NCBI GenBank assembly: GCA_964590495.1
Contig: CAZPWQ010000132.1
Span: 1 to 8,912, forward strand
DNA: 8,912 nucleotides
Direction of reading: 5' to 3'
From: CAZPWQ01 sp964590495
Lineage (GTDB): Bacteria; Bacteroidota; Rhodothermia; Balneolales; Balneolaceae
The position numbers were made by a program, and so were the translations under genes. Positions 1 through 5,757 of this stretch are shown here, one piece after another. Position 1 is the first letter of the stretch. Each line of letters opens with the position of its first letter. Below the pieces are notes generated by a model, which did not search any database, was not told the origin of the DNA, and worked only from the letters and a program-made list of their open reading frames with translations.

Positions 1-31
1 ATATTTATGCAACTCATTGCCTCGCAAAGGG

Positions 32-59
32 CACCAATATATTCAATAATATATTGGTG
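32..59. repeat. Perfect 28-bp palindrome (12-bp arms, 4-nt loop)
   Basis: The left arm CACCAATATATT (32-43) is the exact reverse complement of AATATATTGGTG (48-59), with CAAT between. A transcript could fold into a 12-bp hairpin. No T-run follows on either strand, so it is a poor intrinsic terminator. A protein-binding operator or the 3' stem of an upstream transcript are the alternatives. The upstream gene is outside the window, so the role stays open. The symmetry is seen directly; any function is inference. Confidence 0.7.
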
Positions 60-89
60 AGAAATGCGGGATAGCAGGCGTTGTTCCTG

Positions 90-124
90 CCCTATGCGCT
101 TTGCTCTTTGCGCTATGCCCTTGG
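90..124. repeat. Degenerate 7-bp tandem array
   Basis: Read in sevens the stretch is CCCTATG, CGCTTTG, CTCTTTG, CGCTATG, CCCTTGG, i.e. five units close to CGCTTTG. It lies 119 bp before the ddl start. Just upstream an imperfect hairpin pairs GCAGG (74-78) with CCTGC (86-90). The region 1-242 holds no convincing gene. I see the periodicity directly and cannot assign a role. It shares its 7-bp period, but not its base composition, with the AT-rich repeats at 3824-3987. Confidence 0.55.
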
Positions 125-242
125 TAAATGCAGGCCAGCTGGTTTTATCGACCTTAATCCATGAATTCTTCCACATCTGAAACGATCTTTTCTTATCATT
201 CGATGCTGTTAATTTCATTTGTTAAACGACACATTTATTCCC

Positions 243-1433
243 ATGAGTACAAAAAATATTGTCGTGGCCTTTGGCGGTATCTCTCCCGAACACGAGGTTT
301 CGGTACTGACGGCGATGCAGGTAATATCCTCGTTACAGGGATCAGACTTTGACATCCAACCTCTGTACATAACCAAGTCAGGACGATGGCTGACCGGCGA
401 AATTCTGCTTGACCTTGAGAATTACCAGGATCTAAAAACTCTTGAACAAAAAGCTTCCCGCTGTACCTTCTCTCACGACGATCTGGGAAAAGCCGTTCTG
501 ATGGAAACCGAAAAAAAAGGATGGTTCGGCTCACCCGAACATTATGCCATTGATGCAGTTATACCCGCCTTCCATGGTTCCGAGGGCGAAAACGGTTCAT
601 TCCAGGGAACTTGTGAGATGTACAACATTCCCTATGCCGGATCGGGAGTTTTTGCCTCCAGCCTGGGAATGGATAAAGTGAAGGCAAAAGAACTGTGCCG
701 TTCTCATGATCTGCCGGTTGTCGACAGCATCAATTTCTTTGAAGGCGAATGGGAGAAGAGGCAACAGAACTTTCTGCAGCAAGCCGAACAGTTGGGTTAC
801 CCGCTGATTGTGAAACCGGTATCACTGGGAAGCAGTATCGGGGTGACAAAAGCGCAGGATAAGGAAGAATTAGTTGAAGCTGTTGAAACGGCTTTCCGTT
901 ACGATGATAACCTGATGATCGAAAAAGCCGTAACTCCGCTTATGGAGATCAACTGCTCGGTTCTGGGCACACCGGAAGAATCCAGAACCAGCGTCTGTGA
1001 ACGACCTCTGGGAAAAGAAGAAACGTTATCTTTTAAGGATAAATACCAAAGTGACGGCGGTGGACGGAAAGGTATGGCCTCGGCAGAACGGGTTATACCG
1101 GCCGATATTTCGGATACACTTGCGCAGAAAATACGTTCGCTCTCTCAAACTATTTTTACCCTTTTCCGGGCCAGTGGCGTGGCACGGCTCGATTTCCTGG
1201 TAAATGCGGAAACCGAAGAGATCTACTTTAATGAAATAAATACCATTCCCGGATCTTTTTCCTTTTACCTGTGGGAGGAAAGTGGAATGAATATGAGAGA
1301 ATTAATGCTAGAGTTAGTTGACATAGCTGTAACGCGCCACCGGCATAAAACCGGTCGTATTCGCAGTTATGAAACAAATTTACTGAGCGAAAAAGCAGTA
1401 AAGGGCATAAAAGGACTGAAAGGTGCCGAATAG
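243..1433 (+). CDS. ddl: D-alanine--D-alanine ligase (divergent subtype)
   Basis: ATP-grasp ligase that joins two D-alanines in the cytoplasm to supply the dipeptide end of peptidoglycan precursors. The protein has 396 aa. Visible motifs are FGGISPEHEVS (10-20), HGSEGENGSFQG (111-122), the MDK segment (143-145), the ATP-binding IVKPVSLGSSIGV (189-201), the omega-loop region FKDKY (264-268), and the metal-binding NEINTIPG (330-337). The Tyr of FKDKY sits where D-Ala-D-Ala enzymes keep a Tyr, which argues against a D-lactate ligase. Two things are unusual. The end of the active site reads GSFSFYLWE instead of the common GxT/S pattern, and a basic C-terminal tail of about 30 residues makes it longer than the usual 300-370. 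I chose ATG 243; a TTG 24 bp upstream (219) is in frame but less likely. It is the first gene of a run with the lipoprotein and NAD kinase. The fold and reaction are well supported; exact substrate choice is inference. Confidence 0.93.
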   Translation: MSTKNIVVAFGGISPEHEVSVLTAMQVISSLQGSDFDIQPLYITKSGRWLTGEILLDLENYQDLKTLEQKASRCTFSHDDLGKAVLMETEKKGWFGSPEHYAIDAVIPAFHGSEGENGSFQGTCEMYNIPYAGSGVFASSLGMDKVKAKELCRSHDLPVVDSINFFEGEWEKRQQNFLQQAEQLGYPLIVKPVSLGSSIGVTKAQDKEELVEAVETAFRYDDNLMIEKAVTPLMEINCSVLGTPEESRTSVCERPLGKEETLSFKDKYQSDGGGRKGMASAERVIPADISDTLAQKIRSLSQTIFTLFRASGVARLDFLVNAETEEIYFNEINTIPGSFSFYLWEESGMNMRELMLELVDIAVTRHRHKTGRIRSYETNLLSEKAVKGIKGLKGAE

Positions 1434-1473
1434 CTCTTCAAAACGAAACTCCAGCATATACAAATTCACTCTC

Positions 1474-2952
1474 ATGAAAGCGTTTTCTCTGAATCATGCA
1501 CTTATAATTTTGCTATCCGGGCTGCTATTTTTTTCCTGTAGTCAACCGGAAATGGTAATTGTTGATGAAGGTCCCACCACAACTCCAGAAGATACATCAG
1601 AGTCTCCCGGGGAACCTCCCCGCGAATTTCGCAAACTGGTAATAGGAGAATATAGTAATATTAATACTCTTGACCCGCTATTTGCGGATAATGCCGGCTC
1701 AATGCGTGCAGTACAGCTACTATATGAGGGACTGGTCCGTTTTGATGTGAATGGAGAAATAGTACCGGCTATTGCCAAATCGTGGGAGGTAAGCGACGAT
1801 TCGTCCACTTATCGTTTTACACTTCGGCCGGATATTTATTATCAAGATAGTGAAGTCTTCAGTGCCGGGGCAGGACGCAAGGTCCAGGCCGGTGACGTTA
1901 AATTCGTTATTGAACGAACAGCCCGAAACAGTGTACCGCCCGAAGCGGCACACCTTTTTATGTCTATAAATGGTTTTGAACCATATTACCTGGAACAGCG
2001 TAATCTTTATAATCCGGCAGATCGCGAACTTCAGGAAGTTGGCGGAGTACAGACTCCTAATGATACTACTGTTGTTTTTGAGCTGGTTGAGAAAGATGAA
2101 CAGTTCCTGGAAAAACTGGCTACTCCGCTGGCCGTCATATATCCGCAGGAAGCCGTTAACAATTCGCCGGAAGGATTTTCTCCTGTGGGTACAGGACCTT
2201 TCCGTTTTTCACAAAAGAATAATGATACCTATATTTTTTCGCGTTATGACGATTATTACGGTGCATCCGAAATAGAAATAAACAGAGTTGATATCCGGTC
2301 GATTACTGATGAATCAGAACTGTTCAAATCATTTGCAGCCGGAGAAATTCAGCTTTTGCCGCAGTTGGGGCCTGAAATAATACAAGCAGTTGTAGATGAA
2401 GGAGGATCACTGTCGCCATCTTATGCTGAAAAATACCGGCTCGATGTAAATTCCGGACAAACAAAATATGTGCTTCGTTATAACACATCCTCAGAATTAC
2501 CAGAATCAGTGGCAAATTTGATAGCCGGCTTGGCATATTCCGGCAGCGGTGTTCTTTCCATGGAACTACCTGAGCCATTTATCGAAATAAATAGTGCTAT
2601 TGACAGTTCAGTTTCGTCCACAGAATATACCCGCCCGGTTTTTGCTACATATTCAGAAGATCCGTTCATCCAGTTTTTTTATAAAAGTTTAAGGGAAGTT
2701 ATATCTTCCGAAGGATTGGAATTTCAGATGGTGAAAATTCGAACACCTTCCCAAAATACAGGATTATTTTTCACAGTAGAATATCCGATATTAAATGTTC
2801 GCAGCGATTTGCAAGAACCCGAACTTGGTTCATATAGTATTCGCCATCTTAGCCTTCGACAAACCGAATTAAATAACTTATCATTCAATAAATATCCCTG
2901 GTGGATTAACCTGAGGAGTATCGAGCTGCCTCAAACAACAACCCGGAAATAG
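1474..2952 (+). CDS. ABC transporter solute-binding lipoprotein, family 5 (OppA/DppA-like)
   Basis: Extracytoplasmic binding protein of the peptide/nickel type, 492 aa. The N-terminus is a lipoprotein signal: Met-Lys, a hydrophobic core, then LLFFSC with lipidated Cys22. An acidic/Pro/Thr-rich spacer follows. The family signature is clear in the first lobe: an N-terminal TLDPLFADN segment, LLYEGLVRFD, IVPAIAKSWEVSDD, YRFTLRPDIYYQD, then DVKFVIER and GTGPFRF. The second lobe starts near residue 324, with KYVLRYNTS matching the usual YYLxFN strand. From there it is short and poorly matched, without the usual VRxAINYAID helix. A GTG at 1423 would add 17 residues and overlap ddl, but ATG 1474 gives a proper signal peptide. 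The gap to ddl is 40 bp and to nadK 5 bp, so co-transcription is likely. No permease or ATPase gene is adjacent, so the ligand and even transport itself are unknown. A sampled line is more AT-rich than one from ddl. Confidence 0.85.
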   Translation: MKAFSLNHALIILLSGLLFFSCSQPEMVIVDEGPTTTPEDTSESPGEPPREFRKLVIGEYSNINTLDPLFADNAGSMRAVQLLYEGLVRFDVNGEIVPAIAKSWEVSDDSSTYRFTLRPDIYYQDSEVFSAGAGRKVQAGDVKFVIERTARNSVPPEAAHLFMSINGFEPYYLEQRNLYNPADRELQEVGGVQTPNDTTVVFELVEKDEQFLEKLATPLAVIYPQEAVNNSPEGFSPVGTGPFRFSQKNNDTYIFSRYDDYYGASEIEINRVDIRSITDESELFKSFAAGEIQLLPQLGPEIIQAVVDEGGSLSPSYAEKYRLDVNSGQTKYVLRYNTSSELPESVANLIAGLAYSGSGVLSMELPEPFIEINSAIDSSVSSTEYTRPVFATYSEDPFIQFFYKSLREVISSEGLEFQMVKIRTPSQNTGLFFTVEYPILNVRSDLQEPELGSYSIRHLSLRQTELNNLSFNKYPWWINLRSIELPQTTTRK

Positions 2953-2957
2953 TATTA

Positions 2958-3830
2958 ATGAAATTTGCCATAATCGCAAATCCCACAAAATATTCTGTAA
3001 AAGAACCTTTTATAGAAGTTCTGAAATGGGCAGATAAACAGGAAGTAAAGATAATTTTCAATGCAGAGCTTCAAAATTTATACCATGGCAATGACCATGC
3101 ATCAGCCGTTGTAGCTGAAAGCGAAAACCAGGTTGTCCAACAGGCTGATATCATCATAGCACTGGGTGGAGATGGCACTATGTTGTATACAGCCCGTCTT
3201 ATGAAAAATATTTCCAAACCTACGCTGGGTGTCAATACGGGAAGGCTCGGTTTTATGGCCAATACCCAAAAGGAAAATATATGCAAGGCTCTTCAATACC
3301 TGCTGGACGGGAATTACAAGCTCGACAAACGATATATGCTGGAGGCAAGAGATAACGAAGGCGAAGTATACCATGCATTGAACGAGTTCCTGTTTTCAAA
3401 AAGGGATACAACCTCGATGGTAACCATCAACGCCGAATATGATGAAATGTTTATCAACAAGTATTGGGCGGATGGCCTTATTATTGCTTCTCCTACGGGC
3501 TCAACAGCCTATAATTTGTCTTCCGGCGGACCTATTGTAATCCCGAATACCGATGTTATGGTATTGACACCAATCAATCCTCATACGTTGACCACGCGCC
3601 CGCTCGTATTACCCTCCGACAAACCCTTGAAAATCTCTGTAGAAAGCCAGGAGCATGGAGTACTATTTTCATATGACGGACAAATTTCAGAGATTCAGCG
3701 ATATCCTTTTGAGGTGAATATCAAACGGTCTGACTATACTTTCGATTTAATTAAACTGCCCGATCAAAGCTATTTTGAAACATTACGCAACAAATTGATG
3801 TGGGGAATGGATTTCAGGAAGAAATTTTGA
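2958..3830 (+). CDS. nadK: NAD kinase
   Basis: Phosphorylates NAD to NADP using ATP or polyphosphate in the cytoplasm, the only de novo route to NADP. The protein has 290 aa, normal for the family. It shows the GGDGT motif (70-74) with the catalytic Asp72, NTGRLGF (93-99), the NE pair (142-143), and the long ADGLIIASPTGSTAY stretch (171-185) followed by NLSSGGP (186-192) of the C-terminal beta-propeller-like domain. The start ATG lies 5 bp after the lipoprotein stop, so the two genes are probably translated from one mRNA. There is no clear Shine-Dalgarno sequence. The stop codon is itself embedded in the first unit of a 7-bp repeat block. Identification is very secure. Confidence 0.97.
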   Translation: MKFAIIANPTKYSVKEPFIEVLKWADKQEVKIIFNAELQNLYHGNDHASAVVAESENQVVQQADIIIALGGDGTMLYTARLMKNISKPTLGVNTGRLGFMANTQKENICKALQYLLDGNYKLDKRYMLEARDNEGEVYHALNEFLFSKRDTTSMVTINAEYDEMFINKYWADGLIIASPTGSTAYNLSSGGPIVIPNTDVMVLTPINPHTLTTRPLVLPSDKPLKISVESQEHGVLFSYDGQISEIQRYPFEVNIKRSDYTFDLIKLPDQSYFETLRNKLMWGMDFRKKF

Positions 3831-3886
3831 ATGTTAAATTTTAGATTTTGAATTATCATTTCTTAAATCTAAACATCAAAACAGTT
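3824..3886. repeat. AT-rich degenerate 7-bp repeat block at the nadK 3' end
   Basis: In sevens from 3824: ATTTTGA, ATGTTAA, ATTTTAG, ATTTTGA, ATTATCA, TTTCTTA, AATCTAA, ACATCAA, AACAGTT. The first four are close copies, the later ones drift. The first unit contains the nadK TGA stop (3828-3830). The T-rich units resemble the reverse complement of the A-rich units before mdh, so the two blocks form a loose inverted pair around a 74-bp centre. No gene lies in 3831-3987. Role unknown. Confidence 0.5.
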
Positions 3887-3960
3887 AATCTGTTTGTTCT
3901 GATAGTATTCAAAAAAATCCGGAAGTACTTCAGTTTGCTAATTCAAGTTCCTTTAATTAA

Positions 3961-3987
3961 AAATTTAAAATTTAAAATTTAAAATTC
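3961..3987. repeat. Perfect 7-bp tandem repeat abutting the mdh start codon
   Basis: Three exact AAATTTA units (3961-3967, 3968-3974, 3975-3981) are followed by a partial unit AAATTC (3982-3987), and the mdh ATG begins at 3988. Adjacent bases on the 5' side (TTAATTAA) continue the AT-rich pattern. Because the array fills the place of a ribosome binding site and possibly a promoter spacer, a change in unit number could affect mdh expression. That effect is inference. Confidence 0.8.
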
Positions 3988-4944
3988 ATGAAAGTAACAG
4001 TAGTTGGTGCCGGTGGTAATGTCGGTTCGACAGTAGCATTATCAGTGGCACAACGTGATTTTGCCAAAGAAGTAGTCATGGTTGATATAGTACAGGAACG
4101 TGACGGAAAGAAATTTTATCCGTCGAAAGGGCGGGCACTCGATCAATGGGAGTCGTCACCGATCCATCAATTCGATACGAAATTGACCGGAACAGTAGAT
4201 TACGAAGGTACGGCAGGTTCCGATGTGTGTGTCATCACCGCGGGTGTACCGAGACGTCCGGGTATGAGCCGCGATGACCTTCTCGAAACCAATGCCAATA
4301 TTGTGAAATCAGTAACCGAACAACTGATTGAACATTCACCTAATACAATACTCATCATTGTTTCAAATCCCCTTGATGTGATGGCCCAGGTTGCCTATGA
4401 AACCAGCGGGCTGGATTCCAGCCGGGTTATGGGTATGGCCGGTATCCTTGATACCGCCCGTTATCGTTCGTTTTTGGCTGAAGAACTGAATGTCTCACCA
4501 AAAGATATACAGGCGCTGTTGCTCGGCGGACATGGCGACACGATGGTACCCCTGCCCCGCTTTACTACCATTGCAGGAATGCCCGTCACACAGTTCATTG
4601 AAGATGACAAGCTGCAGGAAATTGTAGAACGCACAAAAAAAGGCGGCGGCGAACTTGTAAATCTGATGGGTACCTCTGCCTGGTACGCGCCCGGAGCCGC
4701 AGCGGCACAGATGGTGGAGGCCATCATGCTCGACCAAAACCGCATATTCCCCTGTGCGGCCTACCTGAATGGCGAGTACGGCCAAAAAGAACTGTTCCTT
4801 GGAGTGCCGGTTAAGCTGGGAGAAGGTGGTATCAAGGAAATAATAGAGGTTGACTTAAACCCAAAAGAACGAGATCTTTTAAATGAGTCGGCTGATCACG
4901 TGCACTCCGTCCTTAAGGAGTTCCGCCAGCTGATGAATAAATAA
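3988..4944 (+). CDS. mdh: Malate dehydrogenase, NAD-dependent (LDH-like type)
   Basis: Converts malate to oxaloacetate with NAD in the TCA cycle, in the cytoplasm. The protein has 318 aa. The N-terminal Rossmann motif is GAGGNVG (7-13), with Asp33 at the end of the second strand predicting NAD over NADP. The substrate loop VPRRPGMSRDD (87-97) gives Arg89 and Arg95. Arg89 is at the position that separates malate from lactate enzymes. SNPLDV (126-131), Asp155, Arg158 and the catalytic His182 in GGHGDTMVP complete the active site. The sequence around 36-47 (QERDGKKFYPSK) is a few residues longer than in common relatives. The start is fixed by the Rossmann strand beginning at residue 3. The 27 bp before the ATG are a 7-bp repeat array, so no normal ribosome binding site exists. 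A strong terminator follows 49 bp after the stop, suggesting mdh is transcribed alone or as the last gene. Confidence 0.97.
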   Translation: MKVTVVGAGGNVGSTVALSVAQRDFAKEVVMVDIVQERDGKKFYPSKGRALDQWESSPIHQFDTKLTGTVDYEGTAGSDVCVITAGVPRRPGMSRDDLLETNANIVKSVTEQLIEHSPNTILIIVSNPLDVMAQVAYETSGLDSSRVMGMAGILDTARYRSFLAEELNVSPKDIQALLLGGHGDTMVPLPRFTTIAGMPVTQFIEDDKLQEIVERTKKGGGELVNLMGTSAWYAPGAAAAQMVEAIMLDQNRIFPCAAYLNGEYGQKELFLGVPVKLGEGGIKEIIEVDLNPKERDLLNESADHVHSVLKEFRQLMNK

Positions 4945-4993
4945 ATCGCAATTAACAGAAGAACGTAAGGCTTCTTCACTACTTGCATTTACG

Positions 4994-5028
4994 AAAGGCT
5001 CCGCCGACCATAGCGGAGCCTTTTGTAT
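4994..5028 (+). terminator. Rho-independent terminator after mdh
   Basis: AAAGGCTCCGC (4994-5004) pairs perfectly with GCGGAGCCTTT (5013-5023) around an 8-nt loop, an 11-bp GC-rich stem that ends in a T-rich tail (TTTTGTATTT). It separates mdh from the small membrane protein gene. The 3' A/T symmetry makes it possibly active on both strands, but there is no minus-strand gene nearby to need it. Confidence 0.92.
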
Positions 5029-5094
5029 TTATAGACAAAATTCCGGTATTTGGTATTATATCTGTCACAAAAGTACTTTATAACCGGGATAACA

Positions 5095-5490
5095 ATGCCT
5101 GAAAAACGTTCATACTATGTCCTTGCATCTACAGCTCTGCTGCTGGTAATAGTTGCTGCGCTGACATTGTTCTATACGGATGGTTTCCCTTTTCTCACCG
5201 ACAAGCCGGCAGATCAACAGACCGTTTTTGACAGCTCGGAATGGAAGAAGGGAGACAAGAGAGAGCGGGGTAAAATGATCGACGACCTGATAAACCGCAA
5301 TATCCTTATCGGGAAAGACAGGGAAGAAGTTACGACCATACTTGGTCCGCCCGACAAGCAGGGCGATGACCTAATTGCTTATACCGTCGACATGGGACAG
5401 CGTTTCTGGTTCAGCTCTCCCTGGTATTACGATCTCTTTGTATATTTTGATTCTACGGGAACAGTCCAAAAAGTGGGATACACCGATTGA
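5095..5490 (+). CDS. Small membrane-anchored protein with BamE/SmpA-like domain
   Basis: A 131-aa protein with a single N-terminal transmembrane segment (about residues 8-27, VLASTALLLVIVAALTLFYT) and a polar soluble part. Residues from about 62 onward read LINRNILIGKDREEVTTILG, then PPD, and end in LFVYFDSTGTVQKVGYTD. The 'I-G-x-x-[RK]-x-x-V-x-x-[IL]-L-G-x-P' pattern and the closing beta-hairpin are typical of the SmpA/OmlA (BamE) fold. There is no lipobox Cys, so it would be held in the inner membrane by the helix, unlike true BamE. An in-frame TTG at 5050 would add 15 residues, but ATG 5095 places the hydrophobic segment normally. It stands alone between the mdh terminator and the accessory region. 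The domain match is from memory of the motif; the function is unknown. Confidence 0.7.
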   Translation: MPEKRSYYVLASTALLLVIVAALTLFYTDGFPFLTDKPADQQTVFDSSEWKKGDKRERGKMIDDLINRNILIGKDREEVTTILGPPDKQGDDLIAYTVDMGQRFWFSSPWYYDLFVYFDSTGTVQKVGYTD

Positions 5491-5543
5491 GGACTTTATC
5501 CCAACAATGTATAAGTCAATATATGCGTATAAATGCAGTCCCT

Positions 5544-5757
5544 CGAGTCGTTGAAAATGACGAAATTTTATCTATTTTAGGGAAAATAGGTTTTTAGATA
5601 CGTTGGCTGCGGAAATCGTTACAAAAAGCAACAGGTGCGTTGGATTACCATTCATCCCATCCAGGGCCACCGTTTTTTATGGGTAATACAATTCAATCAA
5701 ACTATGAAATATTCAACAGCAGCATTCACCCTGATCTTTTTATTCACCATTACCATT
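5544..5757 (+). repeat. Shared leader repeat, copy A (upstream and signal-peptide start of the caspase gene)
   Basis: This segment recurs at 8452-8665 with a constant offset of 2908 bases and no gaps. By hand comparison the first 116 bp (5544-5659) are identical. Over 5544-5754 I count 13 differences in 211 bp. It spans the untranslated upstream part, the ATG at 5704 and the first ~18 codons. Similarity stops sharply at about 5757. A weak Bacteroidota-like promoter could sit here (TAGGTTTT at 5587-5594, against a TAnnTTTG consensus), but I cannot confirm it. The frame upstream of the ATG is open back to 5590 in both copies, so a longer N-terminus from GTG 5635 cannot be excluded. Confidence 0.93.
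5572..5589 (+). promoter_or_regulatory. 7-bp hairpin inside leader repeat copy A
   Basis: CTATTTT (5572-5578) and AAAATAG (5583-5589) are exact reverse complements around the loop AGGG. An alternative outer pairing joins ATCTA (5570-5574) with TAGAT (5595-5599). The element is identical in copy B. It may be an operator or an RNA switch-like stem; no function can be assigned from sequence. Confidence 0.45.

Noticed and set aside
32..59. Intrinsic terminator
   Set aside because: The stem is AT-rich in the loop half and no T-run follows on either strand.
161..352. Forward open frame overlapping the ddl start
   Set aside because: It overlaps ddl codons in another frame and its protein resembles no family; ddl motifs prove the other frame.
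3824..3987. CRISPR array
   Set aside because: Units are 7 bp and contiguous, with no spacers and no cas genes.
4461..4785. Minus-strand open frames opposite mdh
   Set aside because: They lie wholly antisense to conserved mdh active-site codons and have no recognisable features.
5544..5757. Leader repeat as a miniature transposable element
   Set aside because: No terminal inverted repeats or target-site duplication are visible, and one end lies inside coding sequence in matching frame.
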